NCBI GenBank assembly: GCA_037039925.1
Contig: JAXRKP010000205.1
Coordinates: forward strand, 10,001 to 74,000
Origin: Doris montereyensis
Taxonomy: Eukaryota > Mollusca > Gastropoda > Nudibranchia > Dorididae
Direction of reading: 5' to 3'
Length of the DNA: 64,000 nucleotides
The first letter of the stretch is position 1, and the number at the start of each line of letters is the position of its first letter. The position numbers were made by a program, and so were the translations under genes. This document shows, one piece after another, positions 47,944-60,060 of this stretch. Under the pieces are notes generated by a model, which was given only the letters and a program-made list of their open reading frames with translations, did no database searches and was not told the origin of the DNA.

Positions 47944-48105
47944 TCCTCGGCCAATTAGAATGGGATATTTTATTGTGTGAATAAGAGTGCGTTTTATAAT
48001 CAGCTAAGCTGTCGTGGGCTTCTCAAGTAATAGTTGTACAATTATTATTACGTACGTCGAGGTGAATTATTGACAGGACAAGGCACCGTGGTAGACAAAC
48101 AAGCT

Positions 48106-49310
48106 TCAATCAGAATCCGATGAATCAAAGCAAATTACAATCCTTGGCTGGTTAAATGCAAGTCCTTCATTTTGCCAGTATTCTTGTTCTCTTCTCAAAA
48201 CAGGATCCTCACATTTGGCGAAAACTTCCTTTAAAGTAACGAGTGTTATTTCTTTAATATCTGACCATTTGAATTTTGAGGTTTTGTTTTCCATTGCCAC
48301 TCTGACTTGCACCTTAGCCCAAACAAGCTCAATAGGATTTAGGTGATAATGGTACGGTGGAAGTCTGCTGTGTCCAAACTGTTGAATAGTCTTAGCTGTA
48401 CTGAAGATCTGTTTCTTTATTTTTTACTCCGCACAAAGGACAGCATCTCTGGTTTTAGATAAAAGTTGTCAAACGCGACGTTTTCCTTTTGTAATCATCC
48501 CTTTATCTCGTTTTTTTTGTGTTAAATGAAGTAGGAATTTTGTCTCCTTGGCAAACGATAATGGGATACGATGCTTTGTCCATCAACAAACACGATGGTC
48601 TGCCCAATGAAGAGAGAAGATTGTGTTCTAACTATCCCTTGAAAGTTGTCCCATTCATCTCTGTGTGGTAGTCTCTGTTGTCTGTGAAATGTGACTGAAA
48701 GACAAGTTTTGCATTGGCAAGAAGACCTTGATTTCTTCTTCCAGCGTGTACCAAAATTATTCTCCTTCCTTTACTTGCCCCTTTTGCCTTCCGTCTATAG
48801 ACTGCCACTCCTTTCCTCCATATGTGAGTGAGCATTTACCCATGACTCATCCAGGTAGATGATGTCGTCGCAGCCTTCGTCCCTATTCTGCTTTACTTGT
48901 CGAAGATACCTAGATCTACTCATTGCTGCCACCAAGTGAGGTCTTTCACAAAGAAGATTTCTCCCAGACGTTGATTTCCTGAAAGTCAACCCAGTACCTC
49001 TAACAATCCTCCACAAAGTAGATTAAGACACAGAAATCTAATTTTTCTTCTGAAGTCTCAATCTAAGTTTCCGTAGAGTAACCAAATTTCGCTCTTGAAA
49101 CATCTTACTTATTTCTCTCTGTATAACATCTTTATCAAGATCGTCTACCTTATCCTTTCTACCTTCCTTGCACAGCTTTGCCTGAACACTTTGGACATTC
49201 GAATCTTTCAGCCATCTTCCAAAAAATATTCTGTCTATTCATAATGCATGCCTCGTTCTTCTCATGGGGTCTTGAATATTATGAAATAGCCTTCTCCGTT
49301 TGGCTTCCTT
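48106..49310 (-). pseudogene. IS630/Tc1-mariner-like DDE transposase, decayed
   Basis: Cut-and-paste transposase relic on the - strand. In order: a helix-turn-helix region (49300-49020), TGLTFRKSTSGRNLLCERPH, VAAMSRSRYLRQVKQNRDEG, IIYLDESWVNAHSHM (first catalytic D), GRRIILVHAGRRNQGLLA, DYHTEMNG, a degraded second D region (IVFVDGQSIVSHY, where the family has MDNASYH), and LNPIELVWAKVQVRVAMENK with the final acidic residue. The C terminus ends CFDSSDSD and a stop at 48106-48108. At least four frame breaks. No terminal inverted repeats were found. Confidence 0.85.
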
Positions 49311-50080
49311 GTTAAAATGATTGTAGTTTTAACGCAATATTCTAAACGATTGTAATTCTACATTTTAAATCCGTTATTACAATTGATTGCAATCTTACAA
49401 TCACAAATTGAAGGAACGCCACTGAGAATTTGATATGAAACGAATTTAACTCACATTTGATATCGTCGCTTAAATTGTCACGTTTTCTTCTTCTTGTTTT
49501 TTTTTTTTTTTTGTATGTTGGGTTTCGCTCATTTTTATGAGCTAATCGCGTACAAGGCATGAGTTTAGTGTGTACAATGAAATTAAACATATTTCGTTCA
49601 ATAGCTACTGTAAAACCTTTAAATAGTTGGACTGAGCACCCGCGTTGTTTTTTATATAGCGTTAATAAGCACTCTGGAACCATGGGGGGAAATATTTTGT
49701 AGGGTTTAATTTTAATGCAATCTGAACCAACCAACATTTCAAGTTTCATCCAAATTCATCTGACATTGATAGTTTCAAAAATACAGGTTAATAATTATGT
49801 GCGTACATGAGTTTTGCAACGGACAAGAGTCTTGGTTGTCTCTACTCTGGTCACCCTTGCCCACCCCTTTTCTCCCTGAATCGATATATCTGCCAGACGG
49901 TCACAGACAGTCCGATCGTCACTCTCTTTGAACAGGGTGAGAAAATATGAGAGACGGGTTTTGTGTCACTTTTGCCCATGGAGATCGAACTCTGTATGAC
50001 ACTGACACACGTTATCAAATAAATTTAAAAAAAACAACAGCACTTACCGAATGTAACGAGTTGTGGTCCAAAATGCACGA
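49310..50080. other. No recognised gene
   Basis: AT-rich sequence with a T run at 49496-49512. Nothing with family resemblance was seen on either strand. Confidence 0.4.
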
Positions 50081-50300
50081 TGTTACCTGTGAGCGGTGCA
50101 TTGGGCGGAGGCTACTGTATATTTAGACTTGTGTCAGCGTCAAAATATCCATGTTACCTGTGAGCGGTGCATTGGGCGGAGGCTACTGTATATTTAGACT
50201 TGTGTCAGCGTCAAAATATCCATGTTACCTGTGAGCGGTGCATTGGGCGAAGGCTAATATTTAGACTTGAAATATCCATGTCAGCGTCAAAATATCCATG
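50080..50300. repeat. 71-bp tandem repeat, about three copies
   Basis: ATGTTACCTGTGAGCGGTG, then CATTGGGCGGAGGCTACTG and TTAGACTTGTGTCAGCGTC recur at exactly 71-bp spacing (50081, 50152, 50223). The third copy is internally deleted and rearranged. Confidence 0.93.
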
Positions 50301-50389
50301 TTAGTGATGTTAGTTGTTGTTTTGTGTTGTTGTTTTTTGGCAAACCAGTACACTGAACTGTTAGTGTTACAAATAATTTATTTTGTCAA

Positions 50390-50760
50390 ACTTAAATACC
50401 TAAAGTACATGTCATTCTTCAGTTGTTTTGGTTTTCATTTTGTTTGCAGCTAAGCTAAAACTAACAAATGTGGCACCACTGACTGACAGAAAATTGCATT
50501 TTAAATGCATCTTAATCTCGATGTTTTATTAAATATTTTGAGGAAGCTCGAAAGTGAAAGTTGTACGTAGTTGTGAATGCATAGACTATATACCGACTGA
50601 AATAAAGAAAAATCAAGGCAGTAACATGTTTGTTGAACATTTTATATCACGTACTTCATCCAAAAACATTATTGATACCGGAACAGTGTAACATTAAATG
50701 TGCGATATTGCATGATGCAGTGCTGCTTTGTTTAATTGGAATTTACCCGTCCATCGTTTT
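50390..50760. repeat. Dispersed repeat shared with 24400-24660 and 29717-29770
   Basis: AACAAATGTGGCACCACTGAC, TTGTGAATGCATAGACTATA, CTGAAATAAAGAAAAATC and TGCGATATTGCATGATGCAG are shared in order. Confidence 0.6.
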
Positions 50761-50974
50761 CGGTGATCTCAGGGTGACTTAAGAGCACGTCTAGTAGCAG
50801 TGAGGATTATCATTTTCATAGAGATTTAGGAGGTTTTTGAGGAGATTTTGGTAAAATTTGAGGGTTTTTTAGAAGATTTCAGTAAAATGTTAGGAGCATT
50901 TACATTTATGTGACATACACGGAGCAAAAATATCCAACACCGACGGCCAAACCAGCACATAATATATTTGTGTC

Positions 50975-51130
50975 CTATGTCTGGTGGCTGAGTGGTTAGG
51001 CTGCTGGACTTGGAATCATGAGAGTAAATGGGTACAAGCTTAAGCTTGGGAGTGACAGCCTGTGTTGAAATTGCGTCATTTCCAGAAGGTAATTATAATT
51101 GCCTGTTCCGCGTCACGATACAGAAACTGT
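50975..51130 (+). mobile_element. tRNA-derived SINE, family B, internally deleted
   Basis: Head GTCTGGTGGCTGAGTGGTTA, then GGCTGCTGGACTTGGAATCA resembles a type II tRNA. The B box segment is deleted and it joins GTAAATGGGTACAAGC, then AATTATAATTGCCTGTTCCG and ACAGAAACTG. A GA microsatellite starts about 30 bp later. Confidence 0.65.
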
Positions 51131-51157
51131 AAAAGAAAGAGACAGAAAGAGAGGAAC

Positions 51158-51920
<763 letters not shown>

Positions 51921-51989
51921 CTTATATATCCTTTTCATTATTATTTCTAAAAGATTTAATATCACCCCCTCCCGCTTCGCTCTCGTGGG

Positions 51990-52466
51990 TATAATTAAAT
52001 CCTTAAAAAATACATGTAATAATGAAAAAAATATATGAGAAAACGTGTTTTAACAGGAAATACTTTTTTTTATTTGTAAGATTCTAAATATCAACACTAT
52101 GTACTATGTAATGTGAATGTAACTTATTTTTTAAAGTAACATAACAAATGTCGTTTTATTAAAAACAAAGTAAATTTCAACACATGTACATTTAAGAACA
52201 AATGATAAATTGCTCTAAATATCCGGAGCATCCGGCTTGAAGAGCCGCGAAGAAACTTACCCGAAAATGAATTTTGGTAGTTTTTAAAGAAAAGAGGTAA
52301 GTAGTCAAAATCGCTGTTAAACAAGATAAAATGTAGTTTATAAACTAGGGATAGAAAGAAAGAAAGAATAAAAGAATAAAGTAATCAACCACATAAGTGT
52401 TTAATGTCCTTTTACTGGTCTTATTAAACCACAACTAAAGAACTAATTATTAATAAATTAGATTGA
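51990..52466. other. AT-rich left flank of the virus-like element
   Basis: A - strand frame (52324-52124) reads FLRGSSSRMLRIFRAI with hydrophobic and basic residues. It loosely resembles small basic capsid-associated proteins of the same elements but is too weak to call. Confidence 0.3.
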
Positions 52467-52715
52467 ATGATTTCCAGAGATAAACAAACTTCTTATTATG
52501 TCGTAAGATTCTGCACTCTTGGACTGTCTTTTCATGAAATATTTAGTACGAAGAGAGAAATTACAGTCATGTTACAAAGTAATGAAGAAATGAGAACATT
52601 TTGGGCTGCGAGTATATCAGATATCTATGAGATCTCTAGAAGAGCAAGTGTAGGACAAGTGCTACAGGCGGTAGCGGCAAATATAGGCCATCTCTTCAAA
52701 GGACAGTCTACTTGA
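52467..52715 (+). pseudogene. Unassigned small ORF at the edge of the virus-like element
   Basis: 82 codons in AT-rich sequence. The end includes AASISDIYEISRRASVGQVL, a helical pattern. No family is recognised. It lies upstream of the virus-like genes and shares their base composition, so it may be a remnant of the same element. Confidence 0.35.
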
Positions 52716-54005
52716 TATTTTTTAACTTTATTTTTAGTAACGCTCCTACAAGATCGAACAAAAGAATTAAAAATTCATATCAACATTATTAAATATAACT
52801 ATTATAATGGTAAACAATTACCTATTGTTTTTTTCCATTCTATTATACTCAATTAGAAATTAATGAAAAACCAAATACGACAATACAAGAAAAATTTTAA
52901 CATTTTAAAGTTCATATAAAAGGTAAAGATTGATTAAATATTCTGTTTTTCTTTATCATACATGCAATCCGATTGCTAATCCAATAGGGCTTATGCCCGT
53001 CAACAATGTGCCATGCATTGCAACCACCTTTCATTACATATCCATTGTAAACCCGAATGTACTAAACGTTGACCAATCTTCTCTTCATAACTCCACCCAA
53101 TGTACAGCACATCCTTTGTCCCATTGCATCACTGGTTTGTCATCAGGCAATTACAATTGAACAGTCTTCCGGACTCCGCCCACATCTCTTTCTTGATGTA
53201 AGTGGCATGTAATCACCTGGCGTCTTTAGACCGGCCGCTCATCGCGATCGAAGGACAAGGTGTGAACAGTTATATTGGCGTATTGGCCGTATCCGAGGCC
53301 TACCATGGGGGCCTAGGCCGTATCCAATGTGACTTCGGGTCTTCAGTGCGAGACGGTCAACCCATCCACGCGCTCACTACCTCAGCGTTAAAAAGCGTAA
53401 TGGTTTCCAGGTTTCCTTTTTCTCGCAATAAATTTTTCGTACAGCTGATGACTTCCAAAAACAAACGATCTGGCTATGAATCTTTGTCTGTTGTCTTAAT
53501 TTTAACTTGAGGATTATGAATCGAAGGAGTTGTAAGATTCATGTTAATTTATTCACACATCGGTCCCATTGATGAGGCTTTTCTTTATCCAGTTTTTCTC
53601 ATCCAAATTTGTATAATTACTTAAGTCATAGGTCTCGTGATTAAATAAGTTACGTGATTATAGTGTGGGTTATGCCAGTTAATGAGGAAGCAAACATTGG
53701 ATCAGGTCCTTTTCTCTTACTCTTAGCCTCCATAGTAACAACTTGAATTTTGCACAGCTATATACAGATCTACATCTTGAAGAAAAAAAGAATAAACCAG
53801 GAAATGATTTACAAAAGAAGTTTTAATTTTTAAATCCTGGACGAAATTGGCAAGTCACTAGGGAAACCCGTCACAGAAATAGGCCTACCCTCAAAGTGTT
53901 GCCCCTGGCCTACTTTTGCCTAAACGCCCGTTTCGCCTAAATCATGCCCGTTTTGTTTGCTTCCCAAGCACCGGGCATTTAGGCGGTCACTACTGTATAA
54001 TAAAA
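52716..54005. other. Mixed stretch inside the virus-like region
   Basis: AT-rich to about 52975, then a richer-GC block (52976-53520) and further AT-rich sequence. No gene is recognised. The GC-richer block may be a later insertion splitting the element. TATAATAAAAAATAAA at 53995-54010 precedes the next ORF. Confidence 0.35.
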
Positions 54006-54011
54006 AATAAA

Positions 54012-54315
54012 ATGGAAGGCGGATTGTTACCCTTATTAATGGGGTTAGTCAGAAGCGTATTACCAAAGATTGCCCAAAAAAAATTTACCGGCTGTAGCTA
54101 AAAATTTAGCATTAGGAAATCTAGCAGGTTTAGGTTCAGCCGCAGTAAACAAAATTATGAGTTCATCAATTTACTATAAAGAGGGCAGAAATCTATATAA
54201 GCATAAGATTAAAACAATGGGCTCAGGTCTCTATTTAAATTCAAAACCAACACCAACTAAATATTTAGAAAGAGCTGGTGAAGGAATTTATATGAAAAAC
54301 GAACAAAATACATGA
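54012..54315 (+). pseudogene. Small virion-like protein with one frame break (Polinton/adintovirus-type)
   Basis: Two overlapping frames look like one short gene. The first (54012-54098) begins MEGGLLPLLMGL, and the second (to 54315) includes LALGNLAGLGSAAVNKI and GSGLYLNSKP. They meet at an A8 run near 54076-54083 where the frame slips. Short glycine-rich hydrophobic proteins with a GSGLYL-like motif accompany virus-like DNA elements of invertebrates. This rests on recalled family patterns, so the assignment is tentative. Confidence 0.5.
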
Positions 54316-54601
54316 GTTGATTGCTCATGGCTGATTCACGAGATAACAAAAGAAATACCTTTATGTAATTTAATTTTCTAATAATTTACTTAGGTTGGGA
54401 TACTTAGTGTCGCCGTATAAAAAAATTCTTCCAGACCCAGACCTGACCGTGGAAGAAATGATTATTCTTAATTCTTCTCTATATTTTTCTCACATAATCT
54501 ACATTGACTTCGTTTTCCACCCTGTGAACCCCTCTGTTATAGAACTCATCAAATGATTTAATCTCTCGACAATTCGTATCGCTTTTAATTTTATAAAAAA
54601 A

Positions 54602-55093
54602 ATGGATAACAAAAAAGTTGTTGAGAGAATATATCCGCGTATAGATAAAAAGCCAAATGCCCCGACTGCTGAAAATCCGTATGTAGAAATAACGAATAGT
54701 AAGCCATTCAGTTATAAATTAAATAATATTAGAGATATTAAAAATAATTTACAAAGAATTAGTGAAGAGCGTGGAAGTTTAAGTAAGAAATATTCTAAAA
54801 CTAATATGGTATTACATTATACTAATTATGGTTTAAATTTTGTTTGTACTTCATCAGCATTTGCTTCTGTCGCAACACTTCCCACAATAGTTTTTATTAC
54901 CTTTAAGTCTTGCTCTATCTGGTGTAACGGTGTTACAGGACTTTTAGGATTGCTTGTTAATAAAATCAATAAAAAGTTAATGATTAAAGAATATAAACAT
55001 AGAGATATTCATAATCTAGCCGAAACAAATTTAAATAGAATTATAAGTTTATTATACAAAGCAATTAATAATAATGATATTGATGCTAATTAG
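54602..55093 (+). CDS. Membrane-associated protein of a virus-like element
   Basis: An intact 163-codon frame with an AAAAAAATGG start context. The N-terminal third has RIYPRIDKKP and ENPYVEITN, followed by a coiled-coil-like stretch (about residues 40-65), a hydrophobic hairpin (about 75-115) and a basic helical end. This arrangement recurs in proteins encoded next to A32-like ATPases in animal virus-like elements. The function is not known. It is the longest undamaged frame in the element. Confidence 0.6.
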   Translation: MDNKKVVERIYPRIDKKPNAPTAENPYVEITNSKPFSYKLNNIRDIKNNLQRISEERGSLSKKYSKTNMVLHYTNYGLNFVCTSSAFASVATLPTIVFITFKSCSIWCNGVTGLLGLLVNKINKKLMIKEYKHRDIHNLAETNLNRIISLLYKAINNNDIDAN

Positions 55094-55400
55094 TTTAATC
55101 TTATTCTAAAAGAAGAGAAAAGGTTTAACCAATAGAAAGAAAGTATAGATCTGCGCAAGAGACAAAAAGTTTCATGGAAAATCTGCTGAAAAAGAAAGAA
55201 ATGAAGTCAGAGAATCACTCAAAAAGCTAATAAATAAAAAACTAAATTCCCAACATATAAAATGGCTTTCATTTAAATGGATAATTATAAAAAAACATAA
55301 TGAATAAGTTAAAGAATATTTAAGTTTAAAAGACAAACTAAAAGATATATATCTTTCTGAAGGTATTGGTGAATAATATAAACAAGATGAATATAAAAAA
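55094..55400 (+). pseudogene. Decayed ORF between element genes
   Basis: Lysine-rich frames with stops: NEVRESLKKLINKKLNSQ, then WLSFKWIIIKKH and KEYLSLKDKLKDIY. The order and composition fit a gene of the same element. Frame breaks are at about 55136 and 55306. Confidence 0.4.
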
Positions 55401-56031
55401 ACAATTAAAACCAATAATAGATGATAATAAGATAATTAGAGAAGAAATTGAGAAAAAAAAAAAACTGTTTGACAAAGCTTTAGAAAAACAAACAAACACG
55501 TCAGCAATAGAATATATTAAAGATAATAAAAATGATTTAGGTGAATTAGGAGAAACATACTTATCAACTGCATTAAATAATAAGAAACTTTATGATTCAA
55601 CCTTTGGCCTAAAAATTGATAAAAAATAACATAATTTGATAACGAATACTAATGATGATATTATAACTACTGATAAACAATTTAAAGGAACTGATGGTTT
55701 ATGAGAATTATTAACAAGAATGAAGCTTAATGAATATTTAAATACTAATGAAGATAAAGAAGCATTTGAAGATATAATGATAGACACAAATAATATGTTT
55801 AACGAAAACGAAAGTATAAAAGAAAATCGTCTTGGATATAAGCATGAAAACTTCATCAAACCTATCATACAAAAACTCTATCTATCAAAACTTCGAAGAC
55901 AAGCTGTTGGTGATGGTATATCAGTTGTTCTTCCTTGTAATCCTGCTGAACTACATGTAATTGGTAGAATGGATTTGTTATTTGCAAGCAAAGAAGCTGG
56001 TTACACAGGTGTCGATCAAGAATTAGTCTAG
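55366..56031 (+). pseudogene. Conserved virus-like-element protein of unknown function, broken
   Basis: Three blocks in two frames: a coiled-coil start (about 55387-55500), DDIITTDKQFKGTDGL with a nearby stop (55640-55705), and a last frame ending SVVLPCNPAELHVIGRMD, LLFASKEAGYTGVDQELV. The F-K/R-G-T-x-G-L and LLASKxAGxTGVDxEL patterns recur in proteins encoded beside packaging ATPases in invertebrate virus-like elements. The breaks show the copy is inactive. Confidence 0.6.
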
Positions 56032-56540
56032 ATATGGAAAAAGTGGAAGTGGTAAAACTTATTGGTTAAAGAAAAATTATCTAGAGACATTTGATATTAA
56101 TTATTATGTATATTCATATGATAGAAATAAATGAATTGAGTGAGGATAGATTATTAACTGATCTGAAACAAACAAATAATTCATCTAATGTAACATTACA
56201 GTAGCAATTATTTTTGATGATGTCAAGAGGGACATATCAAATTCTAAAATAGTTAACGATTTATTTTTAAATGGAAGACATAGAAACGTTGAATGTAATA
56301 TTATTGCTCATATAACAACAATATTTCTAATCAAATAAGACAAAATATCTAGTTTTAATAACAACTAATAATACTACTACTAGCGAATTTTGTGATCGAT
56401 TAAAAAAAAACATATGGTATTAAACATAATAAAGAAAATATTATGGAACCTTACGGAATGATTTTGTATGATGTGAGTGAATAATAGAAAAGTACTGTTT
56501 CTGATAAAGATGGAAATATTACAGAAGATGAAGATTCCTA
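56025..56540 (+). pseudogene. A32/FtsK-type packaging ATPase remnant
   Basis: A P-loop GKSGSGKTYW is visible at about 56036-56065, and a Walker B-like IFDDV at about 56208-56222, followed by a GRHRNVECNI segment. This order is typical of the DNA-packaging ATPases of Polintons, adintoviruses and related viruses. At least four stops or shifts interrupt it. It overlaps the end of the preceding gene by a few bases. Confidence 0.7.
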
Positions 56541-57267
56541 ATGGGATTATGGAATATAAAGATAAATATACTTTTAGTAATGATGAGAAAGAAGAAATTA
56601 AAAATGATATTGAATCAACTTCTACACAACACTACACTTAATTCCTTTGTATAAAGCAGTATATTTTTAAAATATGGGGTATAGACAAAATATTGAAAAA
56701 CTCAAATATGTCTAAAGGTAGGTACCACAAGCCAAAATTAATTTAAAACAAGAAGAACAAACTTCATTTCACCAAAATCAATGAATAAATAACGAAGATA
56801 TGAGTTGTCAAAGTTTATTGAGCTTTTTGCGTCATGCTCGGCATACAATAAAATATAAAGGAAAGAATAAACAATGAAATGAGAACATATTTTATAACTA
56901 GGAAGTGGTTACTGTTGGATAAAAAATAGGAAAAGTCAATACCTTCTGTATTGAAAAAGATATGAAATGATGAATTTTTGAAAAATTATTCAAAAATGGG
57001 CATTCTTCAAGAATTATGGTTGGGAATGCCATATTTGCATGGTCACAAAATGTATATCAGATTAACGTCGTCAGTGTTCAACTTTAGTAAATCCACAGAA
57101 AGCGTTGTATAAATCATGCCAAATTTTTTGGGGATGATTTTGAATTAAATTTTTTCATCTGCAGAGCCATTTAAGCGTCAACCGAGATAAAAAATGACAA
57201 ATTCTATTAAAAAAAGTCAGATTTTCGCGGAAATGTTGAACAAAATTTGGGATAAAATGGAAAGTAC
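56540..57267. other. AT-rich sequence, no recognised gene
   Basis: Only short frames. It may include further decayed element sequence. Confidence 0.35.
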
Positions 57268-57925
57268 AGGAGCTAGAAGGTTCACACATACATCAAATTA
57301 AAGGCATATCTGAGCTTAACGCTGTAAATTACATTAAATTGTGTATTTTGTATATGAATTACTATAAATTGTGAAAATATGATATTTTGATATAAAAAAT
57401 AGGGAAAAAAATGCGATTTCCTAAAACCAAAATAGGAATAAATCGCAAACTATATGATATGAGCTAGAAAGTTCAAGCATGCCTCGAATTAAAGGTAATT
57501 CTGAGCTTTACGCTGTAAATTACATTAAAATTGTGTATTATCTTTATGGATTACTATTAATTGTAAAAATATGACATTTAATAACAAAAATATGAAGAAA
57601 TAAAATCCAATTTCCTAGAACCAAAAAATAGGAATAAATATGAGCTATAAGGTTTAAAAAAGCATCAAATTGAAGTTAATTCTGAGCTTCATGCTGTAAA
57701 GTACATTACAATTGTGTAGTGTGTATATACGTATTACTATTAACTGCGAAAATATGACAATTAATAACAAACATATGAAGGAATAAAATCTGATTTCATA
57801 GAATCAAAATAGGAATAACTCAGAAACTATATGAGCTAGAAGGTCCCATCATGCATTAAATTAAAGAAGATGCTGAGCTCCATGACGTAAATCACATTAA
57901 AATTGTGTTTTAGTTTTATTGAAAA
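57268..57925. repeat. About 190-bp degenerate tandem repeat
   Basis: Units starting near 57268, 57463, 57643 and 57834 share GAGCTAGAAGGTT, ATCAAATTAAAG, TCTGAGCTT.ACGCTGTAAA, TACATTAAAATTGTGTA and ACCAAAATAGGAATAA. They differ at about 15-25% of positions, so the array is old. Confidence 0.85.
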
Positions 57926-58550
57926 GATTAGCTTGAATTAAAAAATATAATAAGTTATCAGGACAATGTTTTTTTTGGTTTGTTTTCTTCCTATGAGAAT
58001 CTGAAGTTTTGTATAATATAATATGTCACTTATATCCCTGCTCCAGAAATGACACAACTTATTGTTCTCCCATTTTAAGGCAGGAACTCAGGACCGCTGT
58101 CACTCTGTGGCAGATGCAACTCTTAGTCACACTGGAGGCCTCTGGCACTAGTTTGCATAGCCATTTTCACAGCTGAAAAACAAATTAAAAACAAAAACAA
58201 CCTTAAGAAGATTTCATTCAAAATGAGGTGACAAAATTTACATATATTTTATTTTATACATGTAGTAATTTACAGAAACAAAATTCTATTCAAATATAGA
58301 CCTAAGTAGTAGATCTAGTATGAATGTGAGGCAGCCGCAACAGGTCACCTTTGAAACAAGAGTAATGTTTCTTAGAAATAGAATTATAAAATCTTCAAGA
58401 GAGTATTATTACTAAACTTATAGCAATAGTTATACAGTGGAAATTGGATGTAACAGGATCAATGGGATGGTCAGTGTCAGGAATGGTGACAGTGACTTTA
58501 CAGTGAGTCTGACTGTGGGAGTCCTTCCATTTAAACATTATATTATTACT
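57925..58550. other. No recognised feature
   Basis: AT-rich sequence. Nothing on either strand shows family resemblance. Confidence 0.35.
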
Positions 58551-58552
58551 AT

Positions 58553-58572
58553 TATTATCATTATTATTATTG

Positions 58573-58626
<54 letters not shown>

Positions 58627-58652
58627 TATTATTATTATTATTATTATTATCA
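58553..58652. repeat. (ATT)n microsatellite
   Basis: About 30 ATT triplets with a few interruptions; a C14 run follows at 58749. Confidence 0.96.
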
Positions 58653-58759
58653 TTATTAATGCATCCTAATAAGTTTGTTGGAATTTTTTGTTATTGTGTG
58701 AGTGATCCGAGTTTATATGCTGTTCAAAGTAAAGTAATTGTAGCAACCACCCCCCCCCC

Positions 58760-60060
58760 CCCAAATTTTTAAAAAATAAAAGTAAATAAATAATTTAATT
58801 CGATTCATAATCATAAGCCTCAAACCCGAATATGTCTAATGGTCCGGATATTTTCTCTCTAAAGCAGCAATAAAAAGTTGTTACGATCCTTCACTCGTGT
58901 CCGGTTGTGGAGCTACATGATCTAAAATCCAGATCTAAACTTCGTTATGGAGTGAAAATTTTCCCGTTACTTCCTATCGTATAGGTGTAATGGGCATGGT
59001 GTACTGAAATGAAATATGTTGTTGTTTTTTTCCTGACGCTTCCAATTGCCATGGAAACGACGGCCATCTGGGATTTTGCCCTCAAATTTCACCAAGTTCA
59101 ATATCTATAGGCTTTTTAATTTTTCCACAAATTTCTTTCAAACTTGGCATACACCTTTTTTGATACAATATCTAAATTTGGTCAGATCAGATTTTTTTTC
59201 ATTAGTAAGTTTTGATTTTATGAATTTTTTGAAAACAGCATATGAGAACAACCAAAAATATTGTACAAAAAATTCAATTTTTCAAAAACTGTAATACATA
59301 GCAAAAAAAGCATGGGATGATTTCTTTGTTTTCCCCCACACGTCATCTATACCAAATTTCATAAGATACGTTGAGAAATAAAAAAGGAATTAGGAAATAA
59401 TGAACAAAAAAGGACATTTTGAGAAAATCGTATTTTTCTCTTATTTTCTGTTATTTGAATACATTTTTCTCTCATTAACCAAATAAAAGAGTAGGATAAT
59501 ACTTTGAAACATCATAAAACCTTGAAAGGCTCTCAACTACTTCTTATTGACACTGTTTTGAGATGGTGCCTTTTGATAATAGGCGCAGGGAATATGTTCC
59601 GTGTTTTCCGGCCGATATAAAGCAATATTCATAATAGATCCTCAAATAAGGTCGTTTTGGATAGCGTTTATTATGGCGATCAAAATCAGTCCGAACTTGC
59701 TGTACTTAAGATAATATTTCTAGCTTTTATTGTATAATAGCTGTGTTGAAAGATAGGCCTATATCGTTTCTAAAAAAATCGTATACATTCAAAGAATCGA
59801 TATTAAGCTTTTTTATGGTATCATTGTGACGGGAATGAACTGCTCTATCGACTAGTATGATAGACTAGATTTGTCCCATGTTTGGCAAAAATGGCATTCC
59901 CAGAACCCACCCCCCTCCTTAACTCGCTGCGCAACCCTCGTCATTCCATAATGCTGCCCACCGCCCCCCCGGGACGTATTTATGGCCCCATTTTCGATAT
60001 AAATTGACGTCATTTTCAACAACTTGATGATAAATAGATACTAGAGAAATACAGAATTTA
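58760..60060. other. AT-rich sequence, no recognised gene
   Basis: A + strand frame at 59046-59294 is Phe/Asn/Thr-rich and has no recognised motif. Nothing is claimed. Confidence 0.35.

Noticed and set aside
54602..55093. Treating the 163-codon frame as a host gene
   Set aside because: It has no introns, lies in AT-rich sequence among same-strand broken genes of a virus-like element, and has a membrane hairpin pattern seen in such elements.
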